This document shows positions 8,260 through 17,162 of a DNA stretch of 64,000 nt, in pieces. Position 1 is the first letter of the stretch; each line of letters starts with the position of its first letter. This DNA comes from Paenarthrobacter aurescens (GTDB lineage: Bacteria; Actinomycetota; Actinomycetes; Actinomycetales; Micrococcaceae): the NCBI RefSeq assembly GCF_041549525.1, contig NZ_CP157456.1, positions 1,426,001 through 1,490,000 on the forward strand, in the 5' to 3' direction. The notes under the pieces were generated by a model. That model ran no database searches and was not told the origin of the DNA. It was given only the letters and a program-made list of their open reading frames with translations. Made by a program: the position numbers and the translations under genes.

Positions 8260-10769
8260 GCACCGCGCCCAATCTCCGTCCCCGCGTGAAGGAAACCCGG
8301 GCAGCCAAGGGTACCCGCGCTGCCCAAGGCTCCAGGTCCGCTTTACGCGCCACGGGCGCATCCATTTTCAGCGAAGGCCGGCCGTTGTGGCATTTTGCTG
8401 TGGACTGCGGTGCGCTTCTGGTGCTGCTGTTCCTTGGCGTCCTCGGGTTCACTTTGAGCTTTGGGGGAGACCCCCATTACCTCATCGCAGGTATGGGCGG
8501 TGTGCTGCTGGGCTTGGGCATCGCTGTGGTGAATGCGCATTTCCGGCTCGGGTTGCTGATCACCACTGCGGTGGCCTTCGGTGCCTATATGGTCTTCGGA
8601 TCGGCTTTGGCGGTGCCGGATTCGGCAGTTTTCGGTTTCCTTCCCAGCCTTGACTCCTTGCGCACGTTGCTGCTGGGCATTGTTTTCGCCTGGAAGGACA
8701 TGCTGACTGTAGGCGTGCCGGTGGGGACCGCCAACGGCATGCTCATTGTGCCATTCCTGAGTTCCCTGGTCACCGCGCTGGCCGCCGGTCTGCTCACATG
8801 GCGTCTGAAGAGCCCTTATTGGCCGTTGTTTCCGGTGCTTGTTCTCTTTGTTACCGGCATTGCTTTCAGTACCAGTGCGGGCTTCCTTAACGTGGAGCGC
8901 GGCGTCTCCTTGACCATTGTCTCCATTGTGTGGGCTACGTTCCGCCGTGACGTTCTGCGCCGAAACAGCACCAAAGCGGTATCGGCCAACAGGCCGGATT
9001 CCGACGCCGCCACCGCCCGCCGCGGGCAGCTCCGCCGTCTGGGAACAGCCGCAGCCGTGATTGCTGTGGCGGTGGGCGTCACCGCAATCGCCTCACCCTT
9101 GGTCACGGCCAGCGATGACCGCAAGGTTCTGCGCAACACGATTGTTCCGCCTTTCGATCCGCGGGATTACATCACGCCGCTGGCGAGCTTCCGCAGCTTC
9201 GTCAAGGATGAGAAGGACACCACGCTGTTCACCGTTAAGGGGCTGCCCAAAGATGCCCGCGTCCGGCTGGCAGCGCTGGATGCCTTCAACGGCCTGAACT
9301 ACACCATGGATCCCAACAGTTCCGGCAACTTCAGCAAGGTGGGCGACGCCCGTTCGCTGAACACGCTGGCGGACTCCGGGAGCCCGGTGCAGGGCACCAA
9401 CTACACGCTGGACATCACCGTGGAGGACTACCAGGGCTACTTTGTCCCGGGAGGCCGGCACACCACGGGAATGAGCTTCGCCGATACTTCCGGTGCGGCT
9501 TCAGGGCTGTACTTCAACGCCGGCACGGATACCGCCGTCACCACCAAGGGCCTGGCGAAGGGCGAGAACTACACCGTGCAGGTCTCGGACCCAGGGACGC
9601 TGGAGCACGGACAGCTGACGCAATACGACTTCGCCAAGCTCACGCTGCCTGAGGCCCAGGAAGTGCCGCCGATTGTTGCCTCGCAGGCGAACCAGCTTTC
9701 GGAGGACGCACCCACCGCCATTGACCGTGTCCGCCAGATTGAGGCGCATTTCCAAAAGAGCGGTGCTTTCAGCAACGGACTGGTGGCCGAGGGCCAGCTC
9801 CCCAGCCTCCCCGGTCACAGCGCTGCCCGCGTCCGTAATATGCTCTCCGCCAAGCAGATGTTGGGTGATGACGAACAGTACGCGGTGTCCATGTCCCTCA
9901 TGCTCCGCCACCTTGGCATCCCGTCCCGCGTGGTGATGGGTTTCTATCCGGACCCCAAGAGCCCCGAGAACGGAGCGGGCGACATCAAGATCACAGGCAA
10001 GGACGTCCACGCCTGGGTTGAAGTGGCGTTCGACCGCGTGGGATGGGTTGCCTTCGATCCCACCCCGCCCAAGGACAATGTGCCCATCCCGCCGGACCCG
10101 GAGAACAAGTCCAAGCCCAAGCCGCAGGTTCTTCAGCCGCCGCCTCCGCCACAGGAACCAGCGGACCTCCCGCCGGATTCCACACCGGATGCCCTGGACG
10201 CTGACGAGAAGAAGAACAACCCCTGGCTTTTCTGGGGTCCGTTGCTCGCGGCCATTGGCATGGCCCTGATTCCCTTGGGGATCCTTGCCTTGCCGCTGTT
10301 GCTGATTCTGCTGCTGAAATCACGACGCCGGAAGGCACGTTTCCGTGATGGCCACCCCGCCCAGCGGGTTGGCGCGGGTTGGAATGAGGTGTTGAGCCTG
10401 GTGACTGACATGGGTGCCTCGATCGACACCAAGTCCACCAGGCGCGAATCTGCCACGGTCATCGCTGATGCCTTCCCCACCACAGGAACCACCACCACCC
10501 TGCTTGCCCACCGGGCCGACGCCGCAGTGTTTGGTGCGGGCCAGCCCAGCGAGGACGAGGTCAAGGAGTACTGGGAGATTGTTGATACCTCGCTGACCGA
10601 CATCACCGGAAGCGTGGGTTTCTGGAAGCGTCAGCAGGCACGGTTCTCACCGCGTTCGCTGCTGTCCGATGGCCGCGCGGCCCTGCGTCGCCGGCAGCAG
10701 GGCAGCACCGAGCCTGCCAAGCGCCTCTTCACGAAGCCGTTCAGGAAGGACACCAGCGATGAGCAGTGA
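8256..10769 (+). CDS. TgpA-like membrane protein with transglutaminase fold, catalytic Cys absent
   Basis: 837 residues. Several N-terminal transmembrane segments (within about residues 45-270) precede an extracytoplasmic region with a transglutaminase-like core, a Pro-rich stretch, one more transmembrane segment near 670-690 and a cytoplasmic tail. In the core, the His (VHAWVEV, H585) and Asp (FDPTPP, D601) of the usual triad are present, but the position where active enzymes have Cys (G-x-C-E) reads GDDEQYA, with Asp at 539. It is therefore probably a pseudoenzyme or a binding domain. The start ATG overlaps the DUF58 stop by four bases, and the 3' end overlaps the next gene by 11 bases. MoxR/DUF58/TgpA triplets are a known arrangement. 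Confidence 0.9.
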   Translation: MSTAPNLRPRVKETRAAKGTRAAQGSRSALRATGASIFSEGRPLWHFAVDCGALLVLLFLGVLGFTLSFGGDPHYLIAGMGGVLLGLGIAVVNAHFRLGLLITTAVAFGAYMVFGSALAVPDSAVFGFLPSLDSLRTLLLGIVFAWKDMLTVGVPVGTANGMLIVPFLSSLVTALAAGLLTWRLKSPYWPLFPVLVLFVTGIAFSTSAGFLNVERGVSLTIVSIVWATFRRDVLRRNSTKAVSANRPDSDAATARRGQLRRLGTAAAVIAVAVGVTAIASPLVTASDDRKVLRNTIVPPFDPRDYITPLASFRSFVKDEKDTTLFTVKGLPKDARVRLAALDAFNGLNYTMDPNSSGNFSKVGDARSLNTLADSGSPVQGTNYTLDITVEDYQGYFVPGGRHTTGMSFADTSGAASGLYFNAGTDTAVTTKGLAKGENYTVQVSDPGTLEHGQLTQYDFAKLTLPEAQEVPPIVASQANQLSEDAPTAIDRVRQIEAHFQKSGAFSNGLVAEGQLPSLPGHSAARVRNMLSAKQMLGDDEQYAVSMSLMLRHLGIPSRVVMGFYPDPKSPENGAGDIKITGKDVHAWVEVAFDRVGWVAFDPTPPKDNVPIPPDPENKSKPKPQVLQPPPPPQEPADLPPDSTPDALDADEKKNNPWLFWGPLLAAIGMALIPLGILALPLLLILLLKSRRRKARFRDGHPAQRVGAGWNEVLSLVTDMGASIDTKSTRRESATVIADAFPTTGTTTTLLAHRADAAVFGAGQPSEDEVKEYWEIVDTSLTDITGSVGFWKRQQARFSPRSLLSDGRAALRRRQQGSTEPAKRLFTKPFRKDTSDEQ

Positions 10770-12384
10770 CACGGAACTTTGCCCGGCCTGCCGGCACGGG
10801 GTCCGCCCGGGCGCCACGTTCTGCACCCAATGCGGCTCACCCCTGAATAACCGTGGAGCCCGCAAAGAAGGCAACATCAACCATGCCCGGAAGGAGGCGT
10901 TGGAGTTCGCCAACCGGCATGGCTCCGCCGATCCCGGTAGTATCTCGGTAGTGTCGGCGCCGGCGTCGCCGATGCAGCACGGAACAAAGACCATGCCGGA
11001 TCGTATGCCTGGGCCAGGGGGAGGGACCACCATGACCACCAAGCTCGAATTGGCGCCCGCTTCTGCGGGGAAGCGCCTGGGCGCAGCTGTGTTGGACTGG
11101 CTGGGGCCCTTTGCTGTGCTTGCCACTACTTTTGCCATTGGTATTGCCGGGATCACGCAAACGCGCAGGAACGGCTTCATTGTCTATGACACAGGCCTGC
11201 TGGTTCTTCTGGGAAGCATCGGCCTGGGCGTGACCGTGGTGTACACCTTTGTCCTTCTCGGTCTTGAGGCAAAGTCCGGAAACACCATAGGCAACCAGCT
11301 CATGGGCATTCGAAGCGCCGACTCTGATGGCTATGCGCCGGGTGCCGGCGTCGTTTTTGTCCGCGGGATCCTCACAGGGGGTCTGTTGCTGCTGGGATCC
11401 ATTGTTGCCGTTATTTTCTCGGCGCTCGGACTGATCGGGCTACTCCTGTGGATTGCTCTTCCGCTGATGTTCCTCGGAGTTGTGTGGGCTGTGCTTGTGG
11501 TTGTCTCCAGCGCCTGGGACAAGAACGGCAAGCTGCGGGGCTGGCAGGATAAAGCGGCGAAGTCGTTGGTGTTTGATGTCAACGCAGGGCGCAACCCGGT
11601 GACAACCGGCGGCATCCAGGGTCCTTACAGTTTTGCTCCCATGGACCTGCCGCCCGTTCAACCCGTGGCTTCCCCGGTACCGTCGAGCCAAGCGCCCGGC
11701 GTCCCGCACGAGTCGAAGGTACAGGTTCCCGGACAGACCACCGCGGCGCATGCCTCGCCCGCGCCGGCCGTTCAGCCTTCCCATGATCCCAACCAATGGC
11801 GGCCGCCGTCGGCGCCTTTCGCACCGACCTCGGCACAGGCACCGTCCGGCTCACCTTCACCGGCACCGGCCCCGGCACCATCACCCGCACCGCCCAGCAC
11901 GGTCATACCGCAGGCCCCGGTGGCGCACGCTCAAGCACCGGCAGCTTCTCCACAACCAGTGACCATCGCACCCCAGGACACTCTTGCGGCTACCGCCCAT
12001 CCGGACGACGACGTGGAACGCACCCAGATGCGCCCCGGCGTTGCCCGTGCCCAGGCAGTCCTGCGCATCCGGATTGACGATGGCCAGGACGTCCAGTTGG
12101 GTGGCTCGGTACTTCTGGGACGTAACCCGGCGCCGCAGCCGGGGGAGTTCGTGGAGCAATTGCTTCCCGTAGCTGATCCCGGCCGGTCCATCTCCAAGAC
12201 GCATTTGCATCTGCGCGTCGATGGCGATGGCGTGTGGGTCACAGACCGCAATTCCACCAACGGCAGCGCTGTCACCACCCCGGACGGCTTGCAGACCAGA
12301 CTCAATCCGGGCGAAGCAAGCTTTGTCCGTCCCGGTTCCACCGTTCACTTCGGGGACCGCTCATTTCACCTAGGACAAGCATGA
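10759..12384 (+). CDS. zinc-ribbon, RDD-type membrane and FHA domain protein
   Basis: 541 residues from the ATG at 10759. Residues 8-27 carry a zinc ribbon (CPAC...CTQCG). After a ~60-residue spacer comes an RDD-type membrane region (KRLGAAVLDWLGPF, then hydrophobic stretches to about residue 255), a long Pro/Ala-rich linker, and a C-terminal FHA domain with LLGRNP, SKTHL and DRNSTNGS, the phosphothreonine-binding signature. A second possible start is ATG 11032, preceded by the very strong Shine-Dalgarno AGGGGGAGGG at 11016-11025; it would give a form without the zinc ribbon. The gene overlaps the TgpA-like gene by 11 bases and the phosphatase gene by ATGA. The FHA domain is a likely reader of the nearby kinase's phosphorylation. 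Confidence 0.85.
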   Translation: MSSDTELCPACRHGVRPGATFCTQCGSPLNNRGARKEGNINHARKEALEFANRHGSADPGSISVVSAPASPMQHGTKTMPDRMPGPGGGTTMTTKLELAPASAGKRLGAAVLDWLGPFAVLATTFAIGIAGITQTRRNGFIVYDTGLLVLLGSIGLGVTVVYTFVLLGLEAKSGNTIGNQLMGIRSADSDGYAPGAGVVFVRGILTGGLLLLGSIVAVIFSALGLIGLLLWIALPLMFLGVVWAVLVVVSSAWDKNGKLRGWQDKAAKSLVFDVNAGRNPVTTGGIQGPYSFAPMDLPPVQPVASPVPSSQAPGVPHESKVQVPGQTTAAHASPAPAVQPSHDPNQWRPPSAPFAPTSAQAPSGSPSPAPAPAPSPAPPSTVIPQAPVAHAQAPAASPQPVTIAPQDTLAATAHPDDDVERTQMRPGVARAQAVLRIRIDDGQDVQLGGSVLLGRNPAPQPGEFVEQLLPVADPGRSISKTHLHLRVDGDGVWVTDRNSTNGSAVTTPDGLQTRLNPGEASFVRPGSTVHFGDRSFHLGQA

Positions 12385-13307
12385 ACTCACAGCCTGCCAC
12401 GCCCGCCGACGCCGAAGCGGGACCCGCTGCGGGGGGATCGGCTTTTCGACTCAGCTACGGGTACGGGACGGACCGCGGGTTGCGGCGCGAACTGAACGAA
12501 GACTCGTTCATCGCCTCAGACCCGGTTTTCGCTGTTGCTGACGGCATGGGCGGGCACGAGGCAGGGGAGATCGCAAGCGGCATGTGCGTACGGGCCCTGG
12601 GTAGTGCCCCTGAACTGGCCACAGGCGTCCGCACGGCAACAGCGGCAGATCTTCAGTCGTGCCTGTTGAAGGCCGATGCCGCTATCCGCGATGCCACGGG
12701 CGCCCGCGCAGGGACCACGCTCTCCGGAGTTGTTGTGGTGGAACAAATGGGCTTGCCGTACTGGCTGGTCATGAATATCGGCGATTCCAGGACGTACCGT
12801 CTTAGCCAAGGCGAGTTCGCGCAGGTCAGCGTGGATCATTCCGAGGTGCAGGAACTGGTGGATTCCGGGGATATCACCGCCGAGCAGGCAACGGTCCACC
12901 CCCGCCGCCACGTGGTGACCCGTGCCCTGGGTACCGGAGATGAGACCGAGGCCGATTTCTGGCTGCTTCCCATCCAGGAAGGCGACCGGATCATGATCTG
13001 CTCGGATGGTCTCAACGGTGAACTGGGCGATGACCACATGTTCCGCATCCTGAGCACGGTTGCCCATCCGCAGGATGCCGTGGATGCACTGATTCAGGCT
13101 GCTTTGCGGAGCGGCGGCAGGGACAACGTCACGGTCATTGTGGTGGACGCCAAGAACGTATTGAACGACGCCGGCATCGCCATCACTGCGCCGCGACCCG
13201 AGGCTGCTTCCGAGGTTGAGGAAGACACCCTTCCCCGTGCCTGGGTGAACGGCACCGACGAGGTTTCCGGGGCTGATCGGGAGGAAGGCGCCGATGGCAA
13301 GCAGTAA
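12381..13307 (+). CDS. PP2C-family Ser/Thr protein phosphatase
   Basis: 308 residues. All main PP2C metal-binding and catalytic motifs are visible: RRELNEDSF near residue 36, VADGMGGHEAGE near 53, NIGDSRTYRL, MICSDGLNGEL and GGRDNVTVIVV. It is a soluble cytoplasmic enzyme with a ~40-residue acidic tail. The start ATG overlaps the preceding stop (ATGA), and its own 3' end overlaps the next gene by 14 bases. Being in the same transcription unit as the receptor kinase, it is very likely the counter-enzyme that removes phosphate from the kinase and its FHA-bound targets, as PstP does for PknB; that pairing is inferred from context. Confidence 0.95.
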   Translation: MNSQPATPADAEAGPAAGGSAFRLSYGYGTDRGLRRELNEDSFIASDPVFAVADGMGGHEAGEIASGMCVRALGSAPELATGVRTATAADLQSCLLKADAAIRDATGARAGTTLSGVVVVEQMGLPYWLVMNIGDSRTYRLSQGEFAQVSVDHSEVQELVDSGDITAEQATVHPRRHVVTRALGTGDETEADFWLLPIQEGDRIMICSDGLNGELGDDHMFRILSTVAHPQDAVDALIQAALRSGGRDNVTVIVVDAKNVLNDAGIAITAPRPEAASEVEEDTLPRAWVNGTDEVSGADREEGADGKQ

Positions 13308-15336
13308 CCGCCTTTCGCTGACCCGCTACCAGCAGGGTGAGTGGTTCGGTGTTGTGCGGAACGGAACCGTGGTGCTTCTTGGCCCCGACACTCCGCACGC
13401 ATTGATCGATACCGTTTGGGAGCTGTTGGCATCGGCACCTGAGGCGCACGAAGTTCTCCACGAGGTGACCGAGGCTTTTGGTGTTTCCCTCAGCCGTATT
13501 CCACCGTTTGGGATTATTGATTCCAAAGACGCTCTTCGAGTGTTCCTGCGCGGAGATCTTGAACTGGTGGTGCAGTTGGCCGGGGGGACGCATTCGGGCG
13601 GCGGCGAGGAACGCCTCACGGGCCGGGACGTGACCACATGGACCGAACGCCGGCTCGCGGATGCCACAGGCTACAGCGTAAGGATCGGACACGGTACGGC
13701 CGTTTCCGCGGCGATTCCGACGGCGGGTGGGAGCCTGCCGCTGAAGAGCTCACCGTTGAACGACTCGTTAAATAGTCTCCCCTTGGGAGAGGGCGTGGTC
13801 CTGCTTTCATCGATCGACGCTTCGGCCGGAACATCCGGCCGCTCTGAGATCGAGGCGGAGCCCCGGTCCGCCACCGTATCTGACGAGACCATGATCGGCT
13901 ACACGGAGACGGACCTCGGTCTGACCATCGCGCCCGGCCACATGATCAGCTCCATAGGTTCTTCCACCACCGCGGACGATGCTGGTGCCCAAGGGCCCGG
14001 GACCCCCGAAGTACATGCCATGGCCCACCCAGATGCTCCTGAGGAAGCGGAGATGCTGGATGAAGCGAAGCTGCCGCCGGCGGCAGCTCCAGTGGATTCT
14101 GTAGCCGAAAAGGCTGCCGATGAAGGGGAACCGGCTGAAGGGGAACCGGTTGCTGACGAGAAACCGGCGGAGTCTGAATACCCCAAAGCATCCGACGAAC
14201 CCGCAGCTTTCTCCGAATCAGCAGAGTCTGAAGAGCCGGCCGCGGAGCAGCAATCGGCCCCTGCGACGGAGCCGGACTCGTTGGGCGTTCCGGTCCACAC
14301 GAGCACCACTGATCCTTTGCTTCCCTCGCTGGAAAACACCACCAATTACGATCATTTGTGGGACAAAACGGTGATGCGGAACATTGAGGATGCCGCTGTC
14401 CGCACTGATGACGGCTCTGACGACCACGACGCACCTGCTTCGGTGGCCCAGGAAGCCCAAACACCTCAAGCCCAAACACCTCAAGCCCAAACACCCCCGA
14501 CACCCCCGACCCCACCGGCGCCGCCGGGCCATGAAGGAAACGTTCCCGCAGCAGCGCCTTCCACGGGGTTGATTGACGCTGTTCCCCTGATCGACTCTGT
14601 TCCGTGGATGCGCAGCGGTTCGTCCAGTCCCGGTTCGTCCACTTCAGGTTCGTCCACTTCCGGTTCAGGCCATGACCAGCAGCTTGCCCAGCCAGGTCCT
14701 GCTGGAGCGCCGGCACCCCAAGTACCGGCAGCCTGGAAACCGGCTCCAGTGAACACTCCCGTGGACGAGGACTCTGATCATGACGGCCAGACCATCATGA
14801 AGAGCAGTCTTCCCACGGCACAGGACCAAGGTGCCAAAGCGACTGCTTCCGGTGGTGTCGAAACCTCACCTGTTCAAGGACCGAGCGTTCTGGCGCGTAT
14901 GTGCTCCCAAGGGCACGCCAACCCGCCCACTTATCCGCAGTGTTCAGTGTGCGGGGTACCCGTTACAGGTGACGCCGTCCATGTGGCTCGTCCACGCCTG
15001 GGCCGAATGCGGCTTTCCACAGGTGAGTTGATTGACCTGGACCAGTCGCTGATCATTGGCCGGCAGCCTTCGGTTTCCCGGGTCCAAGGCGGAACCATGC
15101 CGCGTTTGGTCCAGGTGGACAGCCCTGGCGGGGACATTTCCCGCTCCCATGTGGAAGTCCGGCTGGAGGGGTGGCACGTCATGCTGTGCGATCTGAAGGC
15201 CACCAACGGCACCGTGCTCATTCGGGAGGGCCAAGCACCACGCCGGCTTGCCCAAAACGAGATGGCTATCCTGCTGGACGGCGATATCGCCGAGCTGGGT
15301 GACAACATTTCATTGCGTTTCGAGGAGATTCTTTGA
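13294..15336 (+). CDS. FHA domain protein with zinc ribbon and long acidic linker
   Basis: 680 residues. The N-terminal ~150 residues form a globular region that I do not recognise. A long low-complexity linker rich in Glu, Ala, Pro and Thr follows, including a 15-bp triplicate encoding AQTPQ repeats near nt 14456-14500. Then comes a zinc ribbon (CSQGHANPPTYPQCSVCG) and a C-terminal FHA domain with LIIGRQP, ISRSHVEV and DLKATNGT. No signal peptide or membrane segment is seen, so it is probably cytosolic. A good Shine-Dalgarno, GGGAGGAAGG, lies just before the ATG inside the end of the phosphatase gene. The Thr-rich linker is a possible kinase substrate; this is inference. Confidence 0.85.
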   Translation: MASSNRLSLTRYQQGEWFGVVRNGTVVLLGPDTPHALIDTVWELLASAPEAHEVLHEVTEAFGVSLSRIPPFGIIDSKDALRVFLRGDLELVVQLAGGTHSGGGEERLTGRDVTTWTERRLADATGYSVRIGHGTAVSAAIPTAGGSLPLKSSPLNDSLNSLPLGEGVVLLSSIDASAGTSGRSEIEAEPRSATVSDETMIGYTETDLGLTIAPGHMISSIGSSTTADDAGAQGPGTPEVHAMAHPDAPEEAEMLDEAKLPPAAAPVDSVAEKAADEGEPAEGEPVADEKPAESEYPKASDEPAAFSESAESEEPAAEQQSAPATEPDSLGVPVHTSTTDPLLPSLENTTNYDHLWDKTVMRNIEDAAVRTDDGSDDHDAPASVAQEAQTPQAQTPQAQTPPTPPTPPAPPGHEGNVPAAAPSTGLIDAVPLIDSVPWMRSGSSSPGSSTSGSSTSGSGHDQQLAQPGPAGAPAPQVPAAWKPAPVNTPVDEDSDHDGQTIMKSSLPTAQDQGAKATASGGVETSPVQGPSVLARMCSQGHANPPTYPQCSVCGVPVTGDAVHVARPRLGRMRLSTGELIDLDQSLIIGRQPSVSRVQGGTMPRLVQVDSPGGDISRSHVEVRLEGWHVMLCDLKATNGTVLIREGQAPRRLAQNEMAILLDGDIAELGDNISLRFEEIL

Positions 15337-17117
15337 GTTCCAAGAGGCCCCCCGCGCCGCCTCCACCCATCCCTGGGTTCAAGTACATCAGCCTGCTCGG
15401 TTCCGGTGGTTTCTCGGATGTTTACCTTTATGAGCAGGACCGCCCGCGCCGAAAAGTAGCGGTCAAGGTGCTGTTGTCCGATCTGAAGACCGAAGGGGCT
15501 CGCCGCCGTTTCGAGTCCGAAGCGAACCTCATGGCCCAGTTGTCGTCGCATCCTTACATCGTGACGATCTTCGAAGCCGAGATCACCGAAAACGGCCACT
15601 CGTACCTGGCCATGGAGTACTGCTCCAGGCCAAGCTTGGACGTCCGTTACCGTCGCCAGCGGTTCAGCGTGGACGAGGTCCTGGCGGTCGGCATTCAGGT
15701 GGCTTCCGCCGTCGAAACCGCCCACCGGGCCGGTATTGTGCACCGGGACATCAAGCCCGCCAATATCCTGGTTACCGACTACAACCGGCCAGCCCTGACG
15801 GACTTCGGTATTTCCGGCACCATAGGCGCTGACACCGAGGATGATGCCGGAATGTCCATCCCGTGGTCTCCGCCGGAGCAGTTCCGCGGTGGCGCCGTGG
15901 ACGGTGTTCCCGTGGATATCTGGGCCCTGGGCGCAACGCTGTACACGCTTCTGGCTGGTCGCTCACCGTTTGTCCTTCCGGGACAGGACAACTCGCAGCG
16001 GGAGCTGATCTCCCGCATCACCAACTCGCCGCTGCCCAGGCTTGGCCGTGCAGATGTTCCTGAGTCTTTGGAATTGGTCCTGGCCACGTCCATGGCGAAA
16101 TCGCCGGAATCCCGCTATTCGTCGGCCCACGCCTTCGCGTTGGCGTTGCAGAGGATCCAGGCCGAACTGAACCTGTCCGTCACGCCCTTCGAGGTGCTCG
16201 AAGAACCCGGGCACGGTGACGATCAGCATCCGGACGACAACTTCGAGGAAACCCGGGTCCGGAGCATCGCCTCGATCGATCCCGACGCTTCTGGAACAGC
16301 CACTACGGGCTCGGCACCCACGTTCCCGGCGCGTACATTTCCTTCCACGGTCCCGGGCGGTACTCAACCTCCAGCCCAGCGGCCGTCACAGCAACCCACT
16401 GAGCTGCCAGCTCAGCCCGGTAAACCTCCGCAGCCGGTCCAGTCGCAGGCCGGGCCCGCCGCCCCGCCTCAGTTCCATGCCCCGGCAGGTCCTGCCTACA
16501 CGGCTCCTGGAGCATACACGGCGTCTGGACCATACACGGTTCCTGGCGAGCCTGACACGGCGGAGTCAACGGTCCTTCGCGGCTGGCAGCCCTCGCAGCC
16601 ACAGGACGATCTAGGGGCAACAGTCAGCCGATCTGCCACAGGCACCTCAGCCGTGGCTCAGGATGACGTTCCGCCGGCGGATCACAGCAAGCGAAATCTG
16701 TGGCTTTCAGTATCGGGCGCGGCCGTACTTGTTGTGGCAATCGTGATTGGTGTGGTGTTGGGCGCCCAAGCACAACCCAAGGTGGCGCCGACGGAGACTT
16801 CCAGCAAACCGCCAGCCGACGCTCTGAGCGACGGCAGCGTTCCGGAAGTGGAAGGCCTCTTCGCGGAGCGTCACCCAGGAGACCCCGATCTTGTTGATTT
16901 CCATTGGAAGAACCCGCAGCCGCAGCCGGGCGATACCTACAAGTACCGGTATAAGTCAGCGAAACTGGACGGCGAGTACAAAAACACCATTGACGGTGAA
17001 ACGACCACTACCGTGTGGGGCTTGGAATTGCCCGTTTGCGTGCAGGTCATCATTGTGCGCGCCGACGGCTCCGCGTCGCCCGGCGGGCCGGATTCCATCG
17101 CCTGCTTGGAAAAATAG
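15333..17117 (+). CDS. receptor-type Ser/Thr protein kinase with Fn3-like ectodomain
   Basis: 594 residues, starting at a TTG that overlaps the previous stop (TTGA). The kinase domain (about 15-280) is complete: Gly loop LGSGGFSDVY, VAVKVL with K45, HRDIKPANIL with D139, DFG at 157-159 and the PPEQ activation-segment end. A ~170-residue Pro/Thr-rich juxtamembrane stretch precedes one transmembrane helix (about 455-478). The ~115-residue extracellular part has the W-x-N-P...Y-x-Y-x-x-x pattern of a single Fn3-like module and two Cys. There are no PASTA repeats, so this is not a PknB/StkP-type peptidoglycan sensor. The ectodomain may contact the giant Fn3 protein encoded in the same block; that is a guess. 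Confidence 0.93.
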   Translation: MSSKRPPAPPPPIPGFKYISLLGSGGFSDVYLYEQDRPRRKVAVKVLLSDLKTEGARRRFESEANLMAQLSSHPYIVTIFEAEITENGHSYLAMEYCSRPSLDVRYRRQRFSVDEVLAVGIQVASAVETAHRAGIVHRDIKPANILVTDYNRPALTDFGISGTIGADTEDDAGMSIPWSPPEQFRGGAVDGVPVDIWALGATLYTLLAGRSPFVLPGQDNSQRELISRITNSPLPRLGRADVPESLELVLATSMAKSPESRYSSAHAFALALQRIQAELNLSVTPFEVLEEPGHGDDQHPDDNFEETRVRSIASIDPDASGTATTGSAPTFPARTFPSTVPGGTQPPAQRPSQQPTELPAQPGKPPQPVQSQAGPAAPPQFHAPAGPAYTAPGAYTASGPYTVPGEPDTAESTVLRGWQPSQPQDDLGATVSRSATGTSAVAQDDVPPADHSKRNLWLSVSGAAVLVVAIVIGVVLGAQAQPKVAPTETSSKPPADALSDGSVPEVEGLFAERHPGDPDLVDFHWKNPQPQPGDTYKYRYKSAKLDGEYKNTIDGETTTTVWGLELPVCVQVIIVRADGSASPGGPDSIACLEK

Positions 17118-17162
17118 CCGGCACATGAGACATACTTACCGCCGACCTAGGAGGCACAGATC

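Noticed and set aside
10759..11034. Frameshift or gene fusion at the start of the RDD/FHA gene
   Set aside because: The frame is continuous with no stop, and the zinc ribbon plus spacer is consistent with one protein; an alternative start explains the strong internal ribosome-binding site.
15333..17117. PknB orthologue
   Set aside because: No PASTA repeats, and no adjacent ftsW/rodA, pbpA or pstP cell-division cluster; the ectodomain is Fn3-like.
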